Below are positions 1 to 10,162 of a stretch of 47,753 nucleotides of DNA, piece after piece (position 1 is the first letter of the stretch; every line of letters starts with the position of its first letter). Both the position numbers and the translations under genes were made by a program. The stretch is from Nemertoderma westbladi (taxonomy: Eukaryota > Xenacoelomorpha > Nemertodermatida > Nemertodermatidae), in contig JAUCBJ010002948.1 of NCBI GenBank assembly GCA_032718475.1, positions 1 through 47,753 of the forward strand. Direction: 5' to 3'. The notes below the pieces were generated by a model. It did not search any database and was not told where the DNA came from. It saw only the letters and a list, made by a program, of their open reading frames with translations.

Positions 1-26
1 GTAACTGGATTCTGTTAATATAAGGT

Positions 27-551
27 TCAACCACCTGGCTTCTTGGAACCCAACCAGTAACCGATAGCTACTCCAGCGCAAAGAACAGAGAGATGGCTGG
101 CGACCAAACCGGAGACGAGCTTCGCGCGGAGTATGTCGTCCTCCATACTCTTAGCGAGTCTCTCGGCAGCCTCCAGTGGGAGGACCCCGTGGGAACGGGA
201 CGAAGCCGAATCCACGTCCGGGCGGGTCGACCACTCCCAGATCCATTCCGGGTTGCTCGGGTCCAACATACTCGAGACGTTGCCCCCTACCAGAGCGGGG
301 GACAGTTGGGGACGGGGGCTGCTCGTTGTACTGCCCCCTATCGAGCTACCGGTACCAACACTCAGACACCCACTGACACCCTCCCTCTGCGCCTCCCTCA
401 GCAACCTTTCCAGTTGTCCTTCGTGATCACTGGAGTTCAACTTGTTCTTCCCTGATGAGGTTAGACTCCCTCTACTAGACGGACTCACCAACCCCATGTC
501 CAACACCCAAGAGTCCAGTAAGTTACTGTCCCCGTTCGACGCAACACTCAT
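27..551 (-). CDS. BNIP3: BNIP3/NIX-like mitophagy receptor, single exon
   Basis: The 174-residue product matches the BNIP3/BNIP3L plan: a short N-terminal Trp motif (SWVLD, W15), an ERLLREAQRE segment near residues 48-57 equal to the BNIP3 EKILLDAQHE helix, the family signature NPEWIWEWSTRP at residues 100-111, and a C-terminal membrane segment at about 144-168 ending in a short GSKKPGG tail. BNIP3 proteins sit in the outer mitochondrial membrane by this tail anchor and recruit LC3/ATG8 to mitochondria for mitophagy; they also bind BCL2-type proteins. The tail anchor keeps Ser152-His153 and a GxxxG pair (G160, G164) of the dimer interface, but the Ala of the usual AxxxGxxxG is Val. The LIR is altered: the residue three after W15 is Asp18, not Leu/Ile/Val. 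ATG (549-551) and TGA (27-29) lie in one uninterrupted exon, whereas vertebrate BNIP3 has several introns. The opposite-strand ORFs are shadows. Confidence 0.9.
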   Translation of the reverse strand: MSVASNGDSNLLDSWVLDMGLVSPSSRGSLTSSGKNKLNSSDHEGQLERLLREAQREGVSGCLSVGTGSSIGGSTTSSPRPQLSPALVGGNVSSMLDPSNPEWIWEWSTRPDVDSASSRSHGVLPLEAAERLAKSMEDDILRAKLVSGLVASHLSVLCAGVAIGYWLGSKKPGG

Positions 552-735
552 GTTTGTAGAGAATCGAATTTAGTTGATTAAATTGCTAAAACTGCCGTGA
601 ACATTAAATTATTAAGTTATAAGTCAGTAAGTGTTACATTACAATACAGAGTATATAATAAAACAACAATTGATTTAATATTTACTTAATAACCTATTAA
701 TTAATTAATAAAGATACTCACCGGTGTTGCATGAA

Positions 736-760
736 CCCCCCCCCCCCCCCCCCCCCCCCC
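736..760. repeat. C25 homopolymer
   Basis: Twenty-five consecutive C. Similar C or G runs recur at 17802, 23236, 25311, 30150, 38735, 39888 and 45999. Exact length may be a sequencing estimate. Confidence 0.9.
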
Positions 761-1620
761 TCCTGCTGTCCTGGGCAATACCGTCTAACAGTCTACAATC
801 AGTATTTTTGATGATATTAACCACATACTAACTTGCATTATCTAGTAACACGTGTTTACTTTTGATTACTGTTTTGGTTCCCCCATGTACACAGTAAGCC
901 CAGTAGAGTATCATGTTCCTCTACTAACCTGTACAAATACAATTTAGTACGGTATGTTTAGGTGGGGGTAGGGGGGGTGGGTTCTAAAATATGACACCGG
1001 TAAATAATTAATTCACATTATTTTCGAATTATCGGCCTCGCATTTACAGGTCGATTAGGCTAATTGCTGAACCACAAATTTGATTATGTCAACCTACTGA
1101 CCTATCAACTGAAAGGCTGTTGATATCCTCGTATCGTAATCGGTAATGTTGCAAAGTACAACCATACAGCGTTACGGGTTATATTGCTATAGGTCGGAAC
1201 GCTGCAAAGTAATCCATCGCTTAGAATTAGAAACTATCGATAGTACCGTACACTGTCCACTCTCTGACAGTCCTGCAGTCTGCTGGGTATGGCTTTATTT
1301 AACTACCTTTTCTGACTACTGGCTGTATTTAATGAGAGCAGTAACTGTTATGTGAGTACAGTTAGCGGCCATTCGGCTATCACCGTCATCCGCTGGCTGC
1401 CTGGTCAGGTCACAGTCTGGCAATCAAGAGCTCAGTGCTCAGAGTGGAGTGGCGGCGGCGGGTGAACCGAATGTTACAACCTGACAACTGCTGAACGTCT
1501 CAGAATGCCAAATGCTATCAGTGAGTCAGACCATAGATAGTGCGCGAGCGCGAGTACGACAGCTGAACTGTACGACTGTACGATAAAGTAAAGTAACCAA
1601 GGTGCAACGGTGCACTGGTG

Positions 1621-1657
1621 CAAGGCCATCTAAAAAAGTGTTGTTTAGATGGCCTTG
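1621..1657. other. Perfect 14-bp hairpin
   Basis: CAAGGCCATCTAAA (1621-1634) and its exact reverse complement (1644-1657) enclose a 9-nt loop. No known RNA family is recognised. Confidence 0.7.
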
Positions 1658-2235
1658 AACAGTTGAAAGTACCGCTACCGACTACCTCAGTAACTCCTAC
1701 CTACCTGCCTACGCATTTACTGTTTACGGTACCGTGTTCATGTACCGGTCGGCCTCGGCGGTCATACATCTGTACATTCAGACATCGCACAGTACGCCTT
1801 AGGCCCATTTCAGTTACTGTTACCGGTACTGCTGTATTGCAGTATTGTGTTACATTAGCACTACAGGCAAGCACTGCTGCCCCTACGATATTATTTGTTT
1901 ACATTATGGATCAGCTGATGTTGAGTAATTTGATAATTTGAAGTGGGTGAGTAAGAATGAATGATAGTGCAGTCCAACACAGTGACAGTAGGCTACTGCA
2001 ATGCCTTACGCCCAAGGACTGAAGCTTCAGTAGTCATTGCTTACGCTACAGCTTTCAGGCATTGTTTGTTTATTAACGTTAATCTTGTATGGAAATAAAT
2101 ACAGGAGCTCACAAGATGTATGCAAGGCTTACTGGAATTATTCTTCACCCTTCCTCCAGTAATTGTCTTAATAAATAATGTGGCCAATGAGACTTACCAT
2201 ATGCCCATTGCCCAAGGATAACAAAAAATCTGACT

Positions 2236-2445
2236 TTGCCATATGCATGGCGATTGGTCCTCTCAGTTGCAACAGTCAATGTAGACAAACTTCACAAAAG
2301 CTGGATCAAGCCATCAGCTCCACTTGAACAACAGGGACCCCGACCCTTTACCTCTGTGGTTGTAGAAAACTGTGAGGGCTACACACAATCTTCACAGAGT
2401 CAGTTAAGGAGGAAAGGCAGTAGACGCAGAAAACAATTCCTGTAA
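2236..2445 (+). other. Possible exon or gene remnant, unrecognised
   Basis: Open frame of 69 codons (first codon TTG-type, so not a clear start). A plausible splice acceptor (TCCTCTCAG) lies near 2260, after which the frame stays open to a TAA at 2443-2445. The predicted tail is basic (RRKGSRRRKQFL). No family recognised and no partner exon found; it could be chance. Confidence 0.2.
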
Positions 2446-2486
2446 CTTCGAAAAAGAAAACTGTCATGCTTAAGACTTTACCACAA

Positions 2487-4416
2487 TTCGAAAGTGCCGA
2501 GAGCGCCAGAGAAGCTCACTAAATCCAGATGATGCTACTGCCTAAGGCTACTGCTTGAAAGTGCCGAGAGCGCTAGAGAAGCTCACTAAATCCAGATAAT
2601 GCTACTGCCTGAGGCTACTGCTCGAAAGTGCTAGAGAAGCTCACTAAATCCAGATAATGCTACTGCCTCTGAGGCTACTGCTCGAAAGTGCCGAGAGCGC
2701 CAGAGAAGCTCACTAAATCCAGATAATGCTACTGCCTGAGGCTACTGCTTGAAAGTGCTGAGATCGCTAGAGAAGCTCACTAAATCCAGATAATGCTACT
2801 GCCTGAGGCTACTGCTCGAAAGTGCCGCGGGCGCTATAGAGAAGCTCACTAAATCAAGATAATGCTACTGCCTGAGGCTACTGCTCGAAAGTGCCGAGAG
2901 CGCTAGAGAAGCGCACTAAATCCAAGAATGCTACTGCCTGAGGCTACTGCTCGAAAGTGCCGAGAGCGCTAGAGAAGCTCACAAAATCCAGATAATTCTA
3001 CTGCCTGAGGCTACTGCTCGCAAGTGCCTAGAGCGCTAGAGAAGCTCACTACATCCAGATAATGCTACTGCCTGAGGCTACTGCTCAAAAGTGCCGAGGG
3101 CGCTAGAAAAGCTCACTAAATCCAGTTAATGCTACTGCCTGAGGCTACTGCTCGAAAGTGCCGAGGGCGCTAGAGAAGCTCACTAAATCCAGATAATGCT
3201 ACTGCCTGAGGCTACTGCTCAAAAGTGCCGAGGGCGCTAGAGAAGCTCACTAAATCCAGATAATGCTACTGCCTGAGGCTACTGCTCGAAAGTGCCACGG
3301 GCGCTATAGGAGAAGCTCACTAAATCCAGATAATGCTACTGCTCGAAAGTGCCGAGAGCGCTAGAGAAGCGCACTAAATCCAGATAATGCTACTGCCTGA
3401 GGCTACTGCTCGAAAGTGCCGAGAGCGCTAGAGAAGCTCACTAAATCCAGATAATTCTACTGCCTGAGGCTACTGCTCGAACGTGCCGAGAGCGCTAGAG
3501 AAGCTCACTAAATCCAGATAATGCTACTGCATGAGGCTACTGCTCGAAAGTGCCGAGGGCGCTAGAGAAGCTCACTAAATCCAGATAATGCTACTGCCTG
3601 AGGCTACTGCTTGAAAGTGCCTAGAGTGCTAGAGAAGCTCACTAAATCCAGATAATGCTACTGCCTGAGGCTACTGCTCGAAAGTGCCGAGAGTGCTAGA
3701 GAAGCTCACTAAATCCAGATAATGCTACTGTCTCTGAGGCTACTGCTCGAAAGTGCCGAGAGCGCCAGAGAAGCTCACTAAATCCAGATAATGCTACTGC
3801 CTGAGGCTACTGCTTGAAAGTGCTGAGAGCGCTAGAGAAGCTCACTAAATCCAGATAATGCTACTGCCTGAGGCTACTGCTCGAAAGTGCCGCGGGCGCT
3901 ATAGAGAAGCTCACTAAATCCAGATAATGCTACTGCCTGAGGCTACTGCTCGAAAGTGCCGAGGGCGCTAGAGAAGTGCACTAAATCCAGATAATGCTAC
4001 TGCCTGAGGCTACTGCTCGAAAGTGCCGAGAGCGCTAGAGAAGCTCACCAAATCCAGATAATGCTACTGCCTGAGGCTACTGCTCGAAAGTGCCGAGAGC
4101 GCTAGAGAAGCTCACCAAATCCAGATAATGCTACTGCCTGAGGCTACTTCTCGAAAGTGCCGAGAGCGCTAGAGAAGCTCACTAAATCCAGATAATGCTA
4201 CTGCCTGAGGCTACTGCTCGAAAGTGCCGAGAGCGCTAGAGAAGCTCACCAAATCCAGATAATGCTACTGCCTGAGGCTACTGCTCGAAAGTGCCGAGGG
4301 CGCTAGAGAAGTGCACTAAATCCAGATAATGCTACTGCCTGAGGCTACTGCTTGAAAGTGCCGAGTGCGCTACAGAAGCTCACTAAATCCAGATAATGCT
4401 ACTGCCTGAGGCTACT
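2487..4416. repeat. 67-bp minisatellite, about 29 copies
   Basis: Tandem units that begin around CGAAAGTGCC and end in GAGGCTACTG. Most are 67 bp; several carry small indels (for example units lacking about 14 bp near 2630 and 3340) and scattered substitutions. Blocks of adjacent variants recur (compare 2640-2900 with 3730-3980), so the array grew partly by multi-unit duplication. Neither strand has a long ORF. Confidence 0.95.
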
Positions 4417-4557
4417 ATGCCTATGTGACCAATATAGACATGTACTGTACATTACAGTTGTACATAGATAGACTTGCACCCAAGAAGGCAACCTACTGAA
4501 CTGTAACAATCTTCGGATCTTTTCTTGGAATCTATAAACTCGATTTCTGCAAATAGT

Positions 4558-5004
4558 CGAGTAGACGCTTGGTACATTTTACTGACGAACCGTTCTCCAG
4601 CGTACGCCGAGTAGACGCTTGGTACATTTTACTGACGAACCGTTCTCCAGCGTACGCCGAGTAGACGCTTGGTACATTTTACTGACGAACCGTTCTCCAG
4701 CGTACGCCGAGTAGACGCTTGGTACATTTTACTGACGAACCGTTCTCCAGCGTACGCCGAGTAGACGCTTGGTACATTTTACTGACGAACCGTTCTCCAG
4801 CGTACGCCGAGTAGACGCTTGGTACATTTTACTGACGAACCGTTCTCCAGCGTACGCCGAGTAGACGCTTGGTACATTTTACTGACGAACCGTTCTCCAG
4901 CGTACGCCGAGTAGACGCTTGGTACATTTTACTGACGAACCGTTCTCCAGCGTACGCCGAGTAGACGCTTGGTACATTTTACTGACGAACCGTTCTCCAG
5001 CGTA
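4558..5004. repeat. 50-bp minisatellite, nine identical copies
   Basis: Units start at 4558 and every 50 bp after. All nine appear identical, the last ending three bases early. Each begins CGAGTAGACGCTTGG and ends CAGCGTACGC. The complete lack of divergence, unlike the 67-bp array 140 bp upstream, points to very recent expansion. Confidence 0.95.
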
Positions 5005-5994
5005 TGACTGCAATTTTATTTGCTCATGATTTTGTTCCACATTATAACAATAAATTTTCGCTATAAAGACTTTGGGAAAGGTTGAGCAATTTTTTTTATT
5101 GCCGTTTGTTTGGAGGGTAAAATCATAACAAAATTACCAAAAAAAATGTTAATCTATGTAGAGAATGTGTTAGCAACAACATTAAACATTCTAGAATATT
5201 ATTTTTTATGTAATACTTAATGCAAAACATTTCTGTAATAGGTTTCATTTAGGCAATTAAAATGACCTTAAAGAGAGTTGGAGGCGACGAGTGCTTTGAC
5301 TAACATAATTTAAAAAATCTTGATTAACAGTGACATTTAGTTTTGAGAAAGATTGCCTTATCTGGATCTACTGCCTTATATACCGGTAGCAATATGAGAA
5401 GGACTTTTGCCCTGAAAACCCGAAGATTGCCGCGATACGAAAAATTAGCTGGAAATGTGAAGATTCCGTTGGATTTGGGAGATGGTGAGCTTGAAGACCT
5501 AACTATTTTGGGAACCCGATTCTATCGAAGTTGTTATGTCAATTTTAAAGGTAATATACTTAATGTACACCACCATTTAATATATAGAATATTGTATAAT
5601 ACTTATATTTAAGAAGATTTGTATTTTCGCTTTACAATAATTGTTGTTTTAAAATAATTTTAAAACGTCCCCATCCAATCTAATCTAGCCACGGCCCTAT
5701 CAAGCATTATTGATCATTTCATGCTTTTTATGTAGCTATTTTTAATTTTTGATACAAATAAATGTTGTGGAACATATTGTCGTTACCCACATGTATACAA
5801 TATTATTGTTGCTCATAATTTTAAAATATGTTAGATTTTATTTATTTATTTTTATTTATTTTAAAATATGTCAGATTTTTTTGTTATGATGGAAATATTT
5901 TTTCAACTTGACGTGTTTATAACATAGGCCTATTTAAAAAAATGTGAATAAAACGCAACATAAAAGAGCAACATTCTCTATGTGAGGCCTAATC
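5005..5994. other. AT-rich intergenic stretch with one weak ORF
   Basis: Mostly AT-rich unique DNA. An ATG at 5394 opens a frame reading MRRTFALKTRRLPRYEKLAG and onward; a possible donor (AAAG followed by GTAATA) lies near 5550. The acceptor-like site at 5330 puts a TGA in this frame, so a spliced exon is not well supported. No family recognised. Confidence 0.3.
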
Positions 5995-6270
5995 CTATAT
6001 AAAATCATTTTTTTGTATATTTTGGCAGCCACCACACGCAGACAAACAAATCTCCTTTCTTAGGGAGAGCTTTAGTTGACTTTTAGTCAAAATTGGTGGT
6101 TGCTTTTCCATATTCAGCATCCGTTTGCAAACATCCAGATCCAATAATGGTCTATTTAGCACTCCGGTTTTCCATACCTCCGCTGGGATTTCATCTAATC
6201 CACCTGCTTTATTATTGGACATGCTTTTAATGCTTCTTTGGAGTTCGGCAGGTGTGAAGTCCTCTGTGGG
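5995..6270 (-). pseudogene. Non-LTR retrotransposon RT fragment
   Basis: The minus-strand frame contains FTPAELQRSIKSMSNNKAGG followed by LDEIPAEVWK. This is the early palm segment of LINE reverse transcriptases (typically ...AIKxLKNGKAPGPDGIPAEVWK). Only about 90 residues remain, the catalytic motifs are missing, and similarity stops at about 6270 where the next interspersed element begins, as if that element had inserted into the LINE. Clade not assigned. Confidence 0.7.
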
Positions 6271-7830
6271 GCGAGCCACGAAGTGAGTGAGCCTTAGCGT
6301 AGTGGTACCATTAATCAACCTGTCGTTCTGTCGTTCTGTCGTTCTGTCGTTCTGTCGTGTTCAATTTTAAACGTTAATAACTCGGCCAATCTTTGATGAA
6401 ATCTATCCAAACTTGGTACACATGTTGTTTGGCAAAAGTTTAGAAATTTTCCAAGTAGAATTTCCGTGTGGCCTTCGAGAAGCTAAGATAATAGCAGTTA
6501 ATTAGTTAATTAAGTTGATTGCGGTGAAAACGCCATTTTCAACCTGCCTTTTAAAGGAAATTAATTGTTTTACAGTATAAGATTTAAATAATTATACTTA
6601 AAAATTATACAGATATAATCCCCATACGCCATTCTATTATAGTTTTTAATTAGTTTAAGTGATTTGCTTTAATAAATGTGTCTTTAATTGATCTAAACGT
6701 AATTAAACCGCACAATTATTGAGTACAAATTTAATCCTTCCCATTATTGGTCAAGTCTCTGCTGGTGTGGAGCTAGCTGCTGGGAGTTGTGGCTGTAGAC
6801 TAACCTGAGAGGAATTGTAATAGAGGCAACCAGTATTGCTATTCCAGCCCAATCACTGAATTGTGTTTATTATAGGCTGGACGGGCCGCCTAACCGTTCG
6901 ACTATTACTACTATTGCTATCTCAGTTAAATGACAGATATAATAACATAAATACAATCCATGGCATTGCTGTTGTAGGCTTCTGAAATAGTTTATTCCAC
7001 AATGTATCTGGTTATTTTTTAATTGAATTTTTGCAAAGTAGTAAAATTAATGTTCTTAAAAATAATATTATTATTTTATATGTAACCTAGGAAATTAGCT
7101 ACATTTTTTCGCTGCAGCTTTAAGAGTGTACATTGATTTAATATTATTTCAATACCCATATTACTACATCGGCATAAGATGCGTTGGCGTTGTATCACAC
7201 ATCTCCACATATCACACATCTCCACATAGATGTATCAACAGTTACTCGCACAGTTTCGAAACTTCGCATAGTTATAACTGTATAAAGATCGTCAGTCTGC
7301 GTTTAGGAAAAATATTTTATGACAAAACAGGACAAGCGACGAGCGCAACGAGGCATATAATGAAGACGAGTACTGCGTTGACTAAATTATTATATAAACC
7401 ACCTGGCTTCACATATTGATCGCATCCCTAGTTATTATTATTATAAAGATCGTCCTAGCTTGCGTTTAAGAAATATATTTAAATACAAAACAGGACGAAC
7501 GCAAAGAGGCTTATAATGAAAACGAGTACTGCGTTTATTATATTCCTATAAACCACCTGGCTTTGCATATTTAACGTGCGATTGGAAATAAGTTCGTGCT
7601 ACCCTTCCGTGGGTGGTAGATGTCGCGGTTATGTATTGGTGGTTGGGAAGGGTGGGGGGGGGGAGATTAAAAGGGGTGAACACGTACTGTCCACCTTTCT
7701 TTGATTGATTGGTGGTGTGGGTAAATTTCTCAAAACCTGATTTTGTGATACAGTCGCTGCATTTTAATTTGTATATAATAACTAGGCCTCGTGCTGCGCG
7801 AAGTCCCCACGAACGTGTTTCTATAGGTAG
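6268..7830 (+). mobile_element. Interspersed element, copy 1 (GAGCCACGAAG family)
   Basis: The 5' edge carries GGGGCGAGCCACGAAGTG and AGCCTTAGCG, followed at once by a short tandem repeat (GTCGTTCT, 6324-6357). The 3' edge carries CGTGCTGCGCGAAG near 7790. The same 5' and 3' signatures flank a second copy at 45056-46345, and the 5' signature recurs at 36900. Inside, two diverged direct repeats of about 140 bp (about 7270-7420 and 7445-7570) share AACGAGTACTGCGTT-like and AAACCACCTGGCTT sequence. No protein of its own is recognised, so it is probably non-autonomous. Boundaries are approximate. Confidence 0.5.
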
Positions 7831-7870
7831 CGTCTTGCCATATATTTTCTCGCTCTGATGCATTGGTTGG

Positions 7871-8184
7871 ATTGTAGCAACACATTGTTGTTGTCTTGTG
7901 ATTCACACCAAATGTTGTATTTATGAGTTTATGATCCTGGAATTTTTATAGTCGATGAGGTTTAGTATCAGAAGTGCACATGGACTTAGGAGAATTCATA
8001 CTCCACCATTTGAAACATTGACCGAATTGTTTTCTGCTGAGCTTGCAGACTGGAAATGGATGGACGTTACAAACGTACATTTCAAATGTTATTTATTATA
8101 CTTGATGGCAATGTCTGATGACAAATCTGATATTATTGAATACAAATGATGTCGATATTATATTCCATTGCCAGAGATATAATA
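7871..8184. other. Short stretch without a supported gene
   Basis: Contains only a 64-codon ORF (7955-8149) with no recognisable features. Confidence 0.5.
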
Positions 8185-8525
8185 ATGTTTGCTAAGCAGT
8201 TCAGAGTGCGTGCGTTCATTGTAGCAATCTTTAGTGTCTTTCTAAGTTTCAACAGGTTGGTTCTCATTCTTCTCTACCTTCTTTCATCCACTGGGGTCGA
8301 TAAAATGAGTACCTGTTGAATTACTGGAAGCAAACCTTGGGATAGGAGTAGCACCAGTCCTACCGTCGGGGAGCAGCTATTGAAGAGGGAGACAGAAGCA
8401 GGTAACAGTGGTACCTTATTCTAACCAAAATAATAAACGAAAGTCAATGGAACAGAATATAGTTTTATTTACTGTTATATGCGTCGAGAGATGTTTCCCT
8501 GGAGAGGGATGAATTTTAATTGCGA
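8185..8525 (+). mobile_element. SINE-like repeat with shared 3' block
   Basis: Position 8291 onward reads CTGGGGTCGATAAAATGAGT, a sequence very like the conserved central domain of several invertebrate SINEs (recalled from family knowledge, not searched). The following part (8388-8525) matches 13072-13215 on the same strand and, in part, 41120-41230 reversed, with common words CAGGTTACAGT, TTCTAA, AATAAAC and AAAGT. No clear tRNA head was found, so the start is uncertain. Confidence 0.4.
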
Positions 8526-9948
8526 CTAAAGTCCCTCCCTATCTTCGAAGAGATGCCTTCGGTTCGGCTTCGACCGACTGTTTGATTTGCTTTTTTACTA
8601 TTATATAATATAGATATTGATATATATTATTCTAATTCCTATAACTTTTAATTCGAACTTTTAATTCCTGCAAAGCTAACCTAGCATTGCGAAATATCTT
8701 GCACAAAATATAATGAAAGTATTATTTATTTCAGATATGAAATTTAGAATTAAAGGAAACTGCAGCATTCAAGAAAATAAGAAGAGCCAGCTCGCAAGTA
8801 TTATTCTGGAGAGCGGCTGTAGATAATATGGAGCCGGCAGCCGTCACTATAGCCTACAAACTTTGGTTTGATGTGGCAGCAATTTGTAAATTGGTCTTTA
8901 AAATTTTATTGCAAGTGTGCGAACAAGGACTGTGATAACGTGTTAATAAATATATTATCAAACATTCAACTAAAAGTAATTACTGCAAATGCAGAAGTTG
9001 TTTCATCGACAGTCCTTCACCTTTCATTTCACGGTCCACTGGTAATACCGAACATCACCTTACAGAAACAACATCTCAGTTTGGGTAACCACCGGCTACT
9101 TCGTTAAGGATAGACCTGCGCCATTCTGTCCATAAATGCATCGGCCTTTAAAGTCGACATTCGAATTAACATATTTCCGCCAGTTCTTGAGGGTACATGT
9201 CTAGAGAGAGTTAGGGTGCTGAGATGTATTCCTGAGAGAGAGGTATGTCTGTGCATTACTTGGCCACAGTTAAGAGCTCCAAATTTCACACAGAGCCTTG
9301 TATGTATTACAAGTTCACTGCCTGTAACAGTGTTTGCCATAACACTGCAATGTTACAAAATTTGTAACTTCTAACTTCAAACATAATAATTCTTCCTTAT
9401 ATTTTTATTTTCTCGAGCTTGGTTTCTCCTTATTTATGATTGACCAGTGTCTAAATATATAAATATACCCCTGCGTGTTAATTCATTATTGTTGCTATGT
9501 AAAACATCTGTCGTTAAGATAAATAGTGTTCTAGAAAAAATTGCTCAATGCGGACTATGTGAAATATAACATAATTTCAAATGGCTTATACAAGTTAACA
9601 CTTTCAGCAAAAAAACTGCAGTCATACCCAATTTGAACGGTGGTTGCCACTGTCTACTTGACTAAAAGCTACTTTTAAGACAATCGATTCAGTCAGTGTT
9701 TGGATATCGTACGTGTTCGGAATCATGTTCGTACTGTAGAGTATACTGGATTCTTGAGAAAATTACAGCAATCAGATAACTAGGTTGGTTTGCTATATTC
9801 TTATCTGGGCTGGTGTAAAAATTACTGCTACAGTATAATATTCAAATCCTTATTTAAAAAAGAAACATTTACAATTGAAATGATATGTATTTTGCACTTG
9901 TAAATAACACTTGTATAATATAACAACAATGAATTAATTAATAATTAA
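8526..9948. other. Intergenic stretch 3' of the calcium sensor gene
   Basis: AT-rich. The ORFs at 8868-9107 and 9104-9340 are short and unlike any protein I know. No repeat structure seen. Confidence 0.5.
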
Positions 9949-10162
9949 TTAATTAAGTTTCTTGGTATTCAAAGCAGACATGAATTCTACGTCCCTCTTG
10001 AATGTGTTGTGGAACTGTTCCAGTGTTACCGCAGTAACCGGTTCTCCTAACTGCTTCATCACTTTATCCAATCGTTTATCGATCGAGTCTTCGTCGTTAG
10101 GGTATCTAACCTGGTAACCGTTCGCTTTGTAGATCGCCGAGATGATTTCCTCAAAATCTGCC
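9949..10162 (-). CDS. NCS gene exon 3 and stop
   Basis: Acceptor TTTTTAG, then 214 nt beginning ADFEEIISAIYKANG and ending NTKKLN with TAA at 9949-9951. Confidence 0.87.

Larger units (their letters stand above)
552..2235. other. Intergenic region upstream of BNIP3
   Basis: AT-rich 5' flank of the minus-strand BNIP3 gene. It holds a 25-C homopolymer (736-760), a G-rich patch near 960-980 and a perfect hairpin (1621-1657). The short ORFs at 1146-1355 and 1618-1941 show no recognisable protein. No gene is supported. Confidence 0.6.

Noticed and set aside
93-455. ORFs on the + strand opposite BNIP3
   Set aside because: Shadow frames of a well-supported minus-strand gene.
4558-5004. Regularly spaced identical repeats resembling a CRISPR array
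   Set aside because: Units are contiguous with no variable spacers, and the genome is animal.
5331-5550. Spliced exon between an acceptor-like AG and GTAATA
   Set aside because: The frame that stays open has a TGA at the proposed exon start.
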